Part shown: piece after piece, positions 1-9,798 of the stretch
How the letters are laid out: each line of letters begins with the position of its first letter
Position numbering within the stretch: the first letter of the stretch is position 1
Assembly: GCA_963578105.1 (NCBI GenBank)
Contig: CAUZBP010000005.1
Location: 74,589-138,588 of the forward strand
Direction: 5' to 3'
DNA length: 64,000 nucleotides
From: GCA-2718815 sp963578105
Lineage (GTDB): Bacteria; Planctomycetota; Planctomycetia; Pirellulales; Pirellulaceae
Notes under the pieces: generated by a model
The model's database searches: none
Told to the model about the DNA's origin: nothing
Seen by the model: the letters and a program-made list of their open reading frames with translations, nothing else
Translations under genes and position numbers: made by a program

Positions 1-681
1 ACGCACCTGGTCTGTGACGCCGGTCATCACGCGGTGCTGCACTTGTCGGCCGAGGGCAAGATGCTGGACCCGGCATCGAACGCCTGCCAGGGCAAACCCC
101 TGCGCGGTCCGAACGATCTTTCGCTCGATGCGCCCAACGGTGGCTTCTATTTTACTGACCCTTTCGACAGCGGTCGTGAGAATCCGATCGGGACCGTCCA
201 CTATGTCGACAAAGACGGCACAACCCACCTGCTGGATGGAGGACTGGCCTATCCCAACGGAATCGTCCTCCGCCCCGACGGGAAGACGCTGCTGGTTGCC
301 GAGAGTCAGAAAAATCGGGTTCTGGCATACAGCGTACTGGCCCCCGGCAAGATCGGTCCACGGAGGTTGTTTGCCAACCTGCCGGCAAAAGATCCCGACC
401 AGGGCCAGATTGACGATCAGCCGGACGGCATGTGCCTGGATACAGCGGGAAATCTGTACGTCGCCCATTACGGCATGAAGCAAGTCCAGGTGTTAGATCC
501 GAGCGGTAACATCATCGCCCGTTACGACGGCGGCAACCTGAGGACCAGCAACGTGGCGTTCGGAGGTGCCAACATGGATCAGCTGTTCATCACGGGCGCT
601 CTGACCGCCGGGCCGCCGGGCGCGTTGTTTCGCACGGACCTTGGTGTCCAGGGCCTGGTGATTCTCCCTTCCAAACGATAG
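1..681 (+). CDS. SMP-30/gluconolactonase-family protein, 5' end outside window
   Basis: The reading frame is open at base 1 and ends at TAG 679-681, so about 226 C-terminal residues are present and the N-terminus lies upstream. The text matches the SMP-30/gluconolactonase/LRE beta-propeller family: a GPNDLS block followed by FYFTDP, then YPNGIVL, a DGMCLD repeat and NVAFGG near the end. The Asn of PND and the later Asp/Asn of the DG and PNG motifs are the usual metal ligands of this family. Members hydrolyse sugar lactones, and secreted planctomycete forms are common. Without the N-terminus I cannot say whether it is exported. It converges with the Gfo/Idh gene on the other strand. The family is confident; the substrate is unknown. 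Confidence 0.85.
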   Translation, partial: THLVCDAGHHAVLHLSAEGKMLDPASNACQGKPLRGPNDLSLDAPNGGFYFTDPFDSGRENPIGTVHYVDKDGTTHLLDGGLAYPNGIVLRPDGKTLLVAESQKNRVLAYSVLAPGKIGPRRLFANLPAKDPDQGQIDDQPDGMCLDTAGNLYVAHYGMKQVQVLDPSGNIIARYDGGNLRTSNVAFGGANMDQLFITGALTAGPPGALFRTDLGVQGLVILPSKR

Positions 682-764
682 GCATCGATTGGAATTCAGA
701 AAGGAGTCAGGCTCTTCGTTGCCGACAGGGGGCGAACTGCCCGCCCCGTCATTCCGGGTGTGGC

Positions 765-2099
765 TTAGACCTCGATCTGATACGGCTTCCGTTGCGGACG
801 GCTTAACCAGCGGTTAGCCTCGTCGTCACCCACGAATCGTTCCCTGTCCGGATCCCAGGTGAGCTTCCGGCCCAGCCGCATCGAGATGGTGGCCAGGTGA
901 CAGACGGTTGCCGTGCGGTGCTGGCCAACCACTTCCGAGATCGGGTCGTGGCGACTCTTGATGCAGTCGATGAAATTGGCCATGTGATTTGGCAGAGACG
1001 CGCGGTTGCCTCCGCCGACCCCCGGATCGCGAGCGAGGTTATCGTGGGCGTACATCGCGTATTTTTCGCGCGGCAGAGGATCGTCCTTCAGCTGTTCGGC
1101 GGGCTTGCCGTAAACACCTCCGTCATTGACGAAGATCCGGCCTTCCTGTCCCTCGAAGAGAATGCCGTAGCGCGTCTGGCTGTCGTCGACGAGCACCTCG
1201 ACTCCACCCGGATAGACCAGTCGGGCACCGTAGCGGGTCGCAACATCGTAGCCGTTGGCCACCGTGGGAAAGGTGGCCTGACCGTCGATCTCCAGCGGGC
1301 CGGAAGCGTCCATGCCCAGAGCCCATTGGGGCACATCCAGGAAGTGGGCCCCCCAGTCGGTCATCATTCCCCCCGAGTAGTCATGCCACCAACGGAATGT
1401 AAAGTGGCACCGTTCGGGACAGTACGGAACCAGGGGCGTCTGGCCTAACCACATGTCCCAATTGAGATGGGCAGGCGGCGGCTGATCCTGAAACGGCCCG
1501 CCCGTTGCGTTCTTGGCCATCGTGACGGTGATGGTTTGCAGCTTGCCGAGTCGCCCGGCCCTGACCATCTCGCACGCCAGGCGGAAGTGCGGGTCGCTTC
1601 GCCGCCAGTTGCCCACCTGAACCACGCGGTTAGTCTGCTTCACCACCTGGCAAACCAGCTTGCCTTCATCGACTGTCAACGTCAGCGGCTTTTCGCAAAA
1701 GACGTCTTTACCCGCCCGGCAGGCGGCGATCAACTGGGCCGTGTGCCAATGGTCGGGCGTGGCAATGATGACCATGTCGACGTCCTGCCGGTCCAACAGG
1801 TGGCGGTAGTCCTCGTACAAGTCTGCCTTGCCGCCGAAGTCTTCTTTTGCCTTCTCGGCCACCTCCCGATCGACGTCGCAAATCGCCACCACGTCGCCGT
1901 AGGGCAAGGCCCGCTCAGCGACAAAGGTCCCCCGGCTCCGCAGGCCAATGACCCCGATGGCCAGTCGGTCGTTTTTCGATTTCGGCTTGTCCGCCCCGGC
2001 GGCATCGGCCGTGTAGAAATACGGGATCGCGGTTGCCCCCGCCAATGCGGCGGCGGAGGAAGCAACAAACTGGCGGCGCGTCGGGTTCCGTCTATTCAT
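765..2099 (-). CDS. Gfo/Idh/MocA-family oxidoreductase with Tat signal
   Basis: This 444-residue protein starts with a twin-arginine leader (TRRQFVASSAAAL, then a hydrophobic Ala-rich stretch), so it is predicted to be exported folded with its cofactor. A Rossmann nucleotide-binding segment follows (IGVIGLRSRG, near residue 50). The family's hallmark EKP motif is present (VFCEKPLTL, about residue 135), as is the HW motif in PDHWHTAQL. The C-terminal half is the usual alpha/beta substrate domain with GGMMTDWGAHF. Such proteins oxidise or epimerise sugars or inositols with NAD(P); planctomycetes carry dozens. ATG at 2099 fits the Tat start. It is convergent with the lactonase gene 83 bp away, which suggests a sugar-lactone context, though that is inference. 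Confidence 0.92.
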   Translation of the reverse strand: MNRRNPTRRQFVASSAAALAGATAIPYFYTADAAGADKPKSKNDRLAIGVIGLRSRGTFVAERALPYGDVVAICDVDREVAEKAKEDFGGKADLYEDYRHLLDRQDVDMVIIATPDHWHTAQLIAACRAGKDVFCEKPLTLTVDEGKLVCQVVKQTNRVVQVGNWRRSDPHFRLACEMVRAGRLGKLQTITVTMAKNATGGPFQDQPPPAHLNWDMWLGQTPLVPYCPERCHFTFRWWHDYSGGMMTDWGAHFLDVPQWALGMDASGPLEIDGQATFPTVANGYDVATRYGARLVYPGGVEVLVDDSQTRYGILFEGQEGRIFVNDGGVYGKPAEQLKDDPLPREKYAMYAHDNLARDPGVGGGNRASLPNHMANFIDCIKSRHDPISEVVGQHRTATVCHLATISMRLGRKLTWDPDRERFVGDDEANRWLSRPQRKPYQIEV

Positions 2100-2328
2100 A
2101 TCATCCCATCCATCATCGAAGGATCTCAGTGCCGACCCATAGCGTATCTGAAAACTTTACGGTTTAAAATGCAATCCGGGTAGAAAAACCATCTCCGTAA
2201 AATCCAACCCCGTACACGATTGCCTGCCGGTACGCTGGAAAACCATACCCAGGAGGGCGCAAAGCGTTATACTGATGCGGTCCTCAGCTGACAAAACGAG
2301 TCAACCACCAACCCGGGGAGTCGCCACC

Positions 2329-4737
2329 GTGGATCGTCGCAACTTTTTACAACTCGGTCTTGCGGGCGTGGCGGAACTCGGCCTGCCCTGGTCCTTTCCA
2401 CTTCAAGCCGGCGCCCAGGATGTGTCTTCGACCAGGCCTGTCGCGAGCAAGAGACCGGCGACCCAGCCCATCTACTGCTGCATCTTCATCGAATTCATCC
2501 AGCCCTGGGATCAGGACGAGGCGCTTCGCCAGGTGAAAGAATTGGGCCTGGGTAACATGGTGTCGGTGTCCGAAACGTTCCACGTCGGGAATTCCGACGA
2601 GGACCGGCGACTCTGGAAAGAACGCTTTCCGAGCCTGGCGGACCAAGTCGACGCCGTGCCACGGTTTCCCGAGCGGCCGGAACACGGCCATGCTGTGGTG
2701 TTCGATTTGCCGCCGGACTTCCGCCGCCAGCAGCTTCAGCTCTGCCGGGAACTGGGGCTGCTGATGTTCACCTGGCCCCGTGAACTACCGGCCAACGAGC
2801 GGTCTCACGAGCCAGACCCGGCGTTGTTCTCCGCGCTGATCACGGGCGAAAGCCTGAGCATTCTGACAATCACGCGGTCGCTGGAACAGTTGAAGGCGAT
2901 GGAAACCCAGCCCGTCACGAGGGACCTGGACGGCGACATTCCCGAGCAACTCAAACGCCAGAAGGTGTCGATCTTCGACAACCCGGAACAACTCGACTTC
3001 CAGGTCATGCACGACTGGATGGTGCGACGGTTCCGCTTGCACGGCGACGCCCTACGGGCCCGTCACGGCGGGCGCCTGGCGGCGATCGAGTCATCAACAC
3101 AGGTTCGCATGTCACTCGAAGCGGGGGGAGACGTGCCGATTTTCGAGCTGGTGCCTTCCGACCCGCTCCGCGGCCTGGCATCGACGCGCGGGGCGGCAGT
3201 CGCCTACGGAAAAGACTTCTGGGGCGTGCACACCGCCATGGGGTACTACCGGGCGCCAACTGACCGTTGGACACCCGAACGGCTGCGCATTGCCTACGAC
3301 CTGTTCTACGCCGGCGGCGCCAGCTACTTCAGCGAGCCTAACCTGGCACTGCGCAACTGGGGATCCTGCAGCGCATTTTTCCAGATGCGCGGCAGCCCGG
3401 ACATCCGCTGGGCAGAGCAGGAGTGCCGTCCCTTCGACGACCCGATCTGCGTCCGCGGCCGGGAAGTACTCAGCTCGTTTTACCACTTCACGCAATTCCA
3501 CCAACGCCCGGCCGGCGGTCCGCGCGTGCGCCTGGGTTACGTCCTGGGCAACCTCGATTCCTGGGGCGGCAACCGGGAGGAACGCCTGTGGATGGTCGAC
3601 CACCCGGGGTTCCTGGCGACTGACGCCCTCGAGACCTGGCACCACATCAAGCACGTCTTCGACACCGAACCATGGTACATCGGGCCACGCTTGTACTACT
3701 GGCAGGCAGACCCCGCCAAGCCACTGCAGCACAGCACCCCGCCGTGCGGGCAGGTGGACCTGGTGCCCAGTGAGGCGCCGCTGGAGAAGCTGGAAGGTTA
3801 CGGCACGCTGGTCTTTTTGGGCTGGAACACGATGACCGAGGAGTTGTATGCCAAGCTTGTTGCCTTTGTCGAAGGCGGCGGGACACTCTTCCTCTCGGTA
3901 CCCCACCTGGACACCCGCACCCGCAGTGACCAACCACACGCTTTTCTCAACAATGGCGACGTGGGCCGGCTGTGCGGGGTGCGGATCGTCGGTCCCGGTC
4001 CCCAGGCTAAAGATGTGCTCTTCGCCAGGCAGACCACCAGCGGGCGGCACGTCATGCCCCAAGGCACCCGCTACCTGGAAAGCGCGCCGTTGGCGCAGGT
4101 TGAATTGGCCGGCGCGCGAATGCTCGCCCATCCGCGGGGCAAGACTGATCAGCCTGTGCTGCTGGAACACCGACTTGGCAAGGGCACGGTCTACCTGCTG
4201 GCAACCTGGGAATACCCCGGCCAGCGGCTGGATGCCCTGATCACCGACATCCTGCGGACCCTGGCTGAGGCCGAGCAGACAGAGATCGCTGTGGAAGGAC
4301 GAGACGTGTTCTACGCTGTCTACGACGGAACCATGCCCTCCGGTCAGCCCTTTTCGACCGTTTACCTGGTCAACCATGACATTCACGGCCAGTCGGCCTA
4401 CCCCGTGCTCGTTCTCCACAAGGCGCGCATGCCGGTCCGGGTGGGAAACGAGTTGCGCATCGCCTGGATCTTCGACGAGTTGCTTGTCACCCCCTCCAAC
4501 CGTTTTACGCAGGTGACAGACGCCCGCCGCGAAGGCGGTGGTTGGACGGTAACGTTGGAATCCGCGTCTTCTGCGCCGGCGGAGGAACAGCGTCTTCAAA
4601 TCAGGACGCCCGGCACCGCCAGCGCCATCACCCTCGATGACAAAACTTTGATCCTGGAGAAAGGCATCGAAGGCGACCACTTCGTTCGGTGTCGGCTCAG
4701 TGGCCATCAGGTGCTCCGCATCGAGGGAACTCTCTGA
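2329..4737 (+). CDS. Large secreted glycosidase-like protein (Tat leader, GATase-like domain)
   Basis: I place the start at GTG 2329, preceded by GGGGAG at 9 nt. This makes the protein begin MDRRNFLQLGLAG, a clean Tat-type leader; ATG 2275 would add 18 residues before it. The product is about 802 residues. After the leader comes a TIM-barrel-like region (FIEFIQPWDQDEALRQVKEL; later FDLFYAGGASYFSEPN-like text). A segment near residue 490-560 (YGTLVFLGWNTM, then VEGGGTLFLSVPHLD) resembles the class-I-amidotransferase-like trimerisation domain of GH42-type beta-galactosidases. A small beta-domain ends the protein. I do not recognise a characterised family, and catalytic residues cannot be assigned. 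It stands alone upstream of the DUF1549/DUF1501 genes. Confidence 0.75.
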   Translation: MDRRNFLQLGLAGVAELGLPWSFPLQAGAQDVSSTRPVASKRPATQPIYCCIFIEFIQPWDQDEALRQVKELGLGNMVSVSETFHVGNSDEDRRLWKERFPSLADQVDAVPRFPERPEHGHAVVFDLPPDFRRQQLQLCRELGLLMFTWPRELPANERSHEPDPALFSALITGESLSILTITRSLEQLKAMETQPVTRDLDGDIPEQLKRQKVSIFDNPEQLDFQVMHDWMVRRFRLHGDALRARHGGRLAAIESSTQVRMSLEAGGDVPIFELVPSDPLRGLASTRGAAVAYGKDFWGVHTAMGYYRAPTDRWTPERLRIAYDLFYAGGASYFSEPNLALRNWGSCSAFFQMRGSPDIRWAEQECRPFDDPICVRGREVLSSFYHFTQFHQRPAGGPRVRLGYVLGNLDSWGGNREERLWMVDHPGFLATDALETWHHIKHVFDTEPWYIGPRLYYWQADPAKPLQHSTPPCGQVDLVPSEAPLEKLEGYGTLVFLGWNTMTEELYAKLVAFVEGGGTLFLSVPHLDTRTRSDQPHAFLNNGDVGRLCGVRIVGPGPQAKDVLFARQTTSGRHVMPQGTRYLESAPLAQVELAGARMLAHPRGKTDQPVLLEHRLGKGTVYLLATWEYPGQRLDALITDILRTLAEAEQTEIAVEGRDVFYAVYDGTMPSGQPFSTVYLVNHDIHGQSAYPVLVLHKARMPVRVGNELRIAWIFDELLVTPSNRFTQVTDARREGGGWTVTLESASSAPAEEQRLQIRTPGTASAITLDDKTLILEKGIEGDHFVRCRLSGHQVLRIEGTL

Positions 4738-5344
4738 GAACCACGTGGTTGGCCGGAACAACCGCCGTGCAGTCGACCGCCGTCGGCCAGAAGAATGCTG
4801 CCAATTGTTCTCAATGGCTCCACGCTGTTGAGCAGGTGATGCGTTTCACCGTAACAATAGAAATGCCGCGTCGGTCGCAGCCGCCAGATGCGCGTCCCCT
4901 TCTCCTGTCGACAGCGTTGTCGGTATCCCCATTGTCATCAGCGGTGGAGATGGTTAGGGGTACCATGATCGACCGATCGCTCATCGCTCGCCCGGCTCAG
5001 GGGGCGCCGCGACGCTGCCGTGGACTTTTGAAAATCAGCTGCGCGGAGTGAAATCCAGCGTCGCTGCAGAAAAAAATGTGCCCGGTGTTCCGCGAAGTTG
5101 ATATGTAAGAAGAAACCGTGCCGTGCAGCAAACATCTTGTTCGTAATCACTTGACCAGGGATCAGGAGAGACAATATGATAACATCAAGTGGGCCAATGT
5201 GTTCGGGCACGTTGCATCGACCCAAGCATCGCCGGGCCAACCAGTCGGTAGATCGATTCCGGAACACTACCTGCCAAATTGGCAATCCGGTCCCGGCAGC
5301 GTAACAATATTTACGATGAAACCCGTTTCAGTCGGAGGCGGACC
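4738..5344. other. Intergenic, no supported gene
   Basis: About 600 bp between the glycosidase-like gene and the DUF1549 gene. Open frames here have no recognisable motifs, no good ribosome binding site and atypical composition. The last 70 bp must hold the promoter of the downstream gene. I saw no convincing hairpin-plus-T-run terminator. Confidence 0.5.
5334..5338 (+). promoter_or_regulatory. Shine-Dalgarno GGAGG deciding the 5345 start
   Basis: GGAGG lies 6 nt before ATG 5345, which opens directly into a signal peptide. The frame is open further upstream to ATG 5279, but that start has no such site. Confidence 0.7.
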
Positions 5345-7198
5345 ATGAAACTAGTCGGAAAGAGTTTTGTGTGCCTCGCATTGTTTGCTCTTGCGATACC
5401 AGCGCTGGCCGACCAACCCGCCCCGCTTCGCGAAGAATCACTTTCTCCCGAGCAATTCAACAAGGCCCACCAGTCGCTCTTCACACCCGAAAAGCCACAA
5501 GCCGCCGGAACACTGACGGAACAACTCCTCCAGGATCAGTCGGTACCTGGACAGGCAGCGGCAGGCCCCGTTGAACGACGGAATTTCGTCGACGACTTCA
5601 TCTTCGGAAAGATGGAACAGGACGGTGTTCCGCATGCTCAGCTGACTTCCGATATGGAGTTTCTGCGCCGGGTGAGTTTGGATTTAACAGGCCGCGTTCC
5701 AGCGCCCCAGGAGATACGAGACTTTATCGACGACGCAGACGCTGATAAACGCGACAAGTTGATCGAACGGCTGATTGACAGCGAGGCCTGGGTCGAGAAG
5801 TGGGCGTACTTCTTCATGGATCTCTTCCGCACCAACGGAAAGATGGGTCGCGGGCGTTTCGTCTTCCACTATTGGATGAAAGAAAATCTGCGGTCTGACC
5901 GGCCTTATAACGACGTTGTGCAGCAGATCATCACGGCCTCAGCCAAGAGCAATCATGTTGTGGCAGCTTCGAATGTCATCGCTCGCGAACACGTTCAGGG
6001 TGCGCCGCATCCAAAGGACGGTGATGACCTGTCGATGGTCCACCAGCTCGACACCCACGATGAGCTGTCGATCATCTACTACAAAGCCTTCCTGGGGATG
6101 AACCTTTCCTGCATCTCGTGCCACGACGGCCAGGACCACCTCGAACAGGTCAATGCCTGGCTCAGCAACAAGACCCGGGGAGAGTTCTTTCAGAACGCGG
6201 CTTTTTTCGGTCGTTCGCGCTACCTGATGTACTGGGAGAATGGCATGCCCCAGTCCAACGAGTTCCTGATCGACGACCACAATCCGGGTTACGACACCGA
6301 AGGCCACAGCATGATTCGCGTGGCCCGGCTGGGAGGTTCCACAAAGCCCGCCTTCCTGTTGTCTGCTGAAAACCCCGCACCCGGGGAGGAACCCCGCGAT
6401 GCCCTGGCTCGCATGCTGACAAGCCATGCACAATTCGCACGCGCCACGGCAAACATGTTCTGGGCAAGGCTGATGGGTGTCGGCATTGTTGAGCCGTACA
6501 ACGAGTTTGACCTGGCGCGGCAGGATCCGGAGAACTTGCCCGCAGGCTGGCAATTGCAACCTTCCCACCCCAAGCTGCTTGATGCGCTGGCCGAGGACTT
6601 TGAGGACAACGGGTATCGCCTGAAGCACCTGATGGAGACCATTTGCAAATCGAACGCCTACCAGATCTCCGCTCGATTCCCGGGCGAGTGGAAGGCGTCC
6701 TACACAAACTACTTCGCCCGCAAGTTCGCGCGTCGCCTCACGGCGGAAGAATTACACGACGCCATCGTGCTTGCGACGGAACGGCCTGCCCAGCTAGAAC
6801 AGGCCGGAAAAACCTACAGCCTGGCGATGCAGCTGGCGGGACCGTCGGGCGACCGCGACACGAAGCACTTCATGCGAATCTTCGGTCAGTCGGACCGCCA
6901 GACCCCCGCCAAGTTGTCTGCGGGGTCGCTGCAGCATCCACTGGTTTTGATGCAGTCGTCGGTGGTCAACCAGCGCGTACTCGCAGAAAAAGAGAGCCGG
7001 GTCCAGCGGCTTTTGGAAAACTACCCCCGAGACGACTCGCGCGTCATCGAGGAGATGTTCCTCGCCAGCCTGTCGCGTTGGCCGTCCGAGCAAGAAAAGG
7101 AAGTCGCTTTGTCGGCCCTTGTGAAGGATCGGGTGGTGGGGAGCCAGGACTTACAATGGGCGTTGATCAACAGCGTGGATTTTTTCTTTAACTACTAG
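5345..7198 (+). CDS. DUF1549/DUF1553 domain secreted protein with one CxxCH
   Basis: This 617-residue protein starts with a Sec signal (MKLVGKSFVCLALFALAIPALA). The DUF1549 block begins near residue 80 (FVDDFIFGKM, FLRRVSLDLTGRVPA, DKRDKLIERLI). A CISCH heme-type motif sits at 256-260. The DUF1553 part follows near residue 370 (ANMFWARLMGVGIVEPYNEFD; HPKLLDALAEDF; RRLTAEELHDAIV). Unlike its relative at 50535-53159 it lacks the N-terminal planctomycete cytochrome domain, so it is the short form. These proteins are nearly always encoded just before a DUF1501 gene, as here (132 bp gap). Their biochemical role is unproven; association with polysaccharide utilisation is inferred from context. Confidence 0.93.
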   Translation: MKLVGKSFVCLALFALAIPALADQPAPLREESLSPEQFNKAHQSLFTPEKPQAAGTLTEQLLQDQSVPGQAAAGPVERRNFVDDFIFGKMEQDGVPHAQLTSDMEFLRRVSLDLTGRVPAPQEIRDFIDDADADKRDKLIERLIDSEAWVEKWAYFFMDLFRTNGKMGRGRFVFHYWMKENLRSDRPYNDVVQQIITASAKSNHVVAASNVIAREHVQGAPHPKDGDDLSMVHQLDTHDELSIIYYKAFLGMNLSCISCHDGQDHLEQVNAWLSNKTRGEFFQNAAFFGRSRYLMYWENGMPQSNEFLIDDHNPGYDTEGHSMIRVARLGGSTKPAFLLSAENPAPGEEPRDALARMLTSHAQFARATANMFWARLMGVGIVEPYNEFDLARQDPENLPAGWQLQPSHPKLLDALAEDFEDNGYRLKHLMETICKSNAYQISARFPGEWKASYTNYFARKFARRLTAEELHDAIVLATERPAQLEQAGKTYSLAMQLAGPSGDRDTKHFMRIFGQSDRQTPAKLSAGSLQHPLVLMQSSVVNQRVLAEKESRVQRLLENYPRDDSRVIEEMFLASLSRWPSEQEKEVALSALVKDRVVGSQDLQWALINSVDFFFNY

Positions 7199-7330
7199 GA
7201 TCGTTTTTTCGGGACGCAACCTGTCGCGTACCCGAGCGTAACTCCGGCGGGAATATCTTGCATGGTGGTCGGGGCATGACATGTCGTGCCCGCCACTGGT
7301 TAAGATGCTGCCCGGCGGGGAGGATTCAAG

Positions 7331-8734
7331 ATGTCGAAACCCAAAAAAGTAGGTGACTTACTTGGCTCGCGGCGCGACGTGTTGCGTCTCGGTGGTCTTG
7401 GACTGCTGGGCGCGTCCATTGACAGTGTCTGGCCGCTGCGCACCTGCTCGGCGGGTGAAACTGTTCAGCCGCGTGGAAACGCCCGACAGGTAATCTACTT
7501 CGAGATCAGCGGCGCTATCAGCCACATTGAATCCTTTGATTTCAAAGAGAGCCACGGCATGCCGAAAGACCTCGACGTTCGCGAGGTGTATCCTGGCCTC
7601 TATTTGCCGCACTCGCTGTTCCCGCGACTCGAGAAGCAGATGGACAAGATCGCCATCTTGCGTTCGTTCTGCAGTCACGAGGAGGTCCACTTCCGAGCCC
7701 AATATTACGTCCAAACCGGACGTCAGAACAACCTGGCTTTCGCGAAGGAGATTCCGTCGATCGGCTCGGTGATTGCCTCCGAGATGGAATCGCAACGACG
7801 TACCGCCGACACCTTTCCACTCTACATGTCTTTCAACTTGGAAAAGGGGGCCGCCGGGGCGCTTGCGACCGGTTTCCTGCCGCCGCAATTTTCGGTCGTG
7901 GACATCAATACTGAAGCGGCAATCCAGGAAGATCATCTGGGCCTGGAGGCAGCCCGCCTGCTCGAACAGCGCTGGAATCTGCTGCAGAGATTACGGGACG
8001 CTGAGAGACCACGCCTCAGCGGGTATGGCCGCGAGGTGGCTGGCTATGAAAACTTTTATGGAGCGGCCTACGAACTCATTTCCGACCCCCGCTGGCCGCA
8101 GGCCTTCAACGTGACGGATGAGGATCGCGAGCGGTACGGAGACAATCCCCTCGGGATCGCCTGCATCCTCGCTCGAAATGTACTGCAACAGGACGGCGGA
8201 ACCCGCTACATTCACATCTGCCACCCGGGCTGGGATCATCACACTTACATCTGGGATCGCTCCAAGAAATCAAATCACTACGTCCAGTGCGCCCAGTATG
8301 ACCAGGCATTTGCAGCCTTGTTGGAGGATCTCGCTGTGTTGCCTTCGAACGCAGACCCCCAACAAACACTGCTCGACGAGACGCTTGTCGTTTCCATGGG
8401 CGAGTTCGGACGCACACCCGGCGGCTTGAACAACATGGCGGGACGGGACCACTACAACAAGTGCTTCCCGGGCCTGTTCGCCGGCGCAGGCGTGCAAGGC
8501 GGGCGGATTCTGGGACGCAGCGACGTCGACGGTGAGGTGTGTCTCGAAACCGGCTGGGACCACAAGGAACAGGCCCGCATCGAAAATGTCGTGGCGACCA
8601 TGTACTCGGCGCTCGGTATCGACTGGACCAAGCAGGTGAAAAACACTCCCTCGGGCCGTCCGTATGTCTATGTCGATCCACTCGGTGCCACCGGCGACAT
8701 TCCCACGGATGAGATTGCCACGATTTACAGCTAG
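7331..8734 (+). CDS. DUF1501 family protein, Tat-exported
   Basis: 467 residues. ATG 7331 is preceded by an AGGA-type site 8 nt upstream. The N-terminus carries a twin-arginine motif (SRRDVLRLGGLGLLG). The DUF1501 core, related to the alkaline-phosphatase-like fold, is recognised by IYFEISGAISHIESFDFK, the block HSLFPRLEKQMDKIAILRS, and the late motifs VVSMGEFGRTPG and GRDHYNKCFPGLFAGAGV. The C-terminus RPYVYVDP is also typical. It pairs with the DUF1549 gene upstream. No enzymatic activity is established for the family. A second, diverged pair lies at 49055-53159, so the window has two independent modules. Confidence 0.94.
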   Translation: MSKPKKVGDLLGSRRDVLRLGGLGLLGASIDSVWPLRTCSAGETVQPRGNARQVIYFEISGAISHIESFDFKESHGMPKDLDVREVYPGLYLPHSLFPRLEKQMDKIAILRSFCSHEEVHFRAQYYVQTGRQNNLAFAKEIPSIGSVIASEMESQRRTADTFPLYMSFNLEKGAAGALATGFLPPQFSVVDINTEAAIQEDHLGLEAARLLEQRWNLLQRLRDAERPRLSGYGREVAGYENFYGAAYELISDPRWPQAFNVTDEDRERYGDNPLGIACILARNVLQQDGGTRYIHICHPGWDHHTYIWDRSKKSNHYVQCAQYDQAFAALLEDLAVLPSNADPQQTLLDETLVVSMGEFGRTPGGLNNMAGRDHYNKCFPGLFAGAGVQGGRILGRSDVDGEVCLETGWDHKEQARIENVVATMYSALGIDWTKQVKNTPSGRPYVYVDPLGATGDIPTDEIATIYS

Positions 8735-8796
8735 TCCTGACAGTTCAAAGCCGCGGGTACTGTCAGACGGCGATCCGTGGCCGGAGTCGATCCCTG

Positions 8797-9624
8797 GTGA
8801 CCATGCCAACAAAAATCATTTTGCCGAAGTTCACGCCCCCGTCCGGCACTCGGAGCGTGCTGGGGATGCTTCTTTTGCTGGCACTCACGGTCCCGGCCAG
8901 GTCCGCTGATCCCGACATGGTTTTCATTCCCGGCGGCAACTTTCTCCGCGGCCGCACCCACGCTCTGCCGGACGACGAGTTGAAGTGGTTCCCGACCCTG
9001 CTCAAAGACGAACGTCCCACGCGGCAACTTTTAATCGACTCGTTTTTCATCGACAAGCACGAGGTAACGAATCGCCAGTACGCGGAGTTCCTGAAATCAA
9101 CAGCACGGGAAGCCCCCTACTACTGGCCCGACGGCAAGCCGCCCGGCGGCAAAGAGGACTACCCGGTCGTTAACATTTCCTGGCAGGAGGCCGCCGCCTA
9201 CTGCAAGTGGTCCGGCAAACGGCTGCCCACCGAGGCCGAGTGGGAATATGCCGCGCGCGGTCCGGCCGAGGGCCTGAAGTTCCCCTGGGGAAATGACGAA
9301 CCCTGCAAAGAGAAGCATGCGCGGTTCGACGGCATCGATGGTCCCGGCAAGGTCTGCCAGTTTCCGGAGAACGACTTCGGACTTTGTGATATGGCGGGTA
9401 GCGTTTGGGAGTGGTGCTCGGACCGGTACGGGAGAGAGTACTATGGACGCGCGCCGGAGCAAAACCCAACCGGTCCCGAGGAAGGACTTTACCGGGTTCT
9501 TCGTGGCGGTTGCTGGGCGGATCGGGCAAAGTATCTGACCTGCTCCTATCGCAGTTATGCACGTCCCGTCGAACGAAGTCCCACCATCGGTTTTCGCTGT
9601 GCCAGGAGCTTCGTCGCAAAATAA
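8797..9624 (+). CDS. SUMF1/FGE-sulfatase-fold secreted protein
   Basis: About 275 residues (GTG 8797, or ATG 8803 two codons later; the sequence does not decide). A hydrophobic leader precedes the SUMF1 (formylglycine-generating-enzyme) domain: DPDMVFIPGGNFLRGR, DEVTN-type HEVTNRQYAEFL, WQEAAAYCKWSGKRLPTEAEWEYAARG, GSVWEWCSDRYG and RVLRGGCWADR, ending GFRCARSF. The overall domain is unmistakable. However, the catalytic Cys pair of true FGE (CxxxxC before RxRxxAR in human SUMF1) is not present with that spacing; the region instead reads GGCWADRAKYLTCSYR. I therefore treat it as a non-canonical SUMF1-domain protein rather than a proven sulfatase activator. It lies 62 bp after the DUF1501 gene. 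Confidence 0.88.
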   Translation: MTMPTKIILPKFTPPSGTRSVLGMLLLLALTVPARSADPDMVFIPGGNFLRGRTHALPDDELKWFPTLLKDERPTRQLLIDSFFIDKHEVTNRQYAEFLKSTAREAPYYWPDGKPPGGKEDYPVVNISWQEAAAYCKWSGKRLPTEAEWEYAARGPAEGLKFPWGNDEPCKEKHARFDGIDGPGKVCQFPENDFGLCDMAGSVWEWCSDRYGREYYGRAPEQNPTGPEEGLYRVLRGGCWADRAKYLTCSYRSYARPVERSPTIGFRCARSFVAK

Positions 9625-9798
9625 CCGTGAGGCAGGCACGCAGCAGGCCTCTCAGCAGAGATTCGCCAAGCGGCCTAGTTCCATTCACTCCCAACAGTCG
9701 CCCGCAACGGCGGTTCCCGGTGAACGACATCCGCGGCCGACTTGCCACTTGCTGTCAAAACCGACGAGGACTCTTTCTCTCTCCCTGAAGTCTCGCGT

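Noticed and set aside
3112..4761. 549-codon minus-strand open frame opposite the 2329-4737 gene
   Set aside because: Mirror of codon bias in the GC-rich plus-strand gene; no family motif and no start signal.
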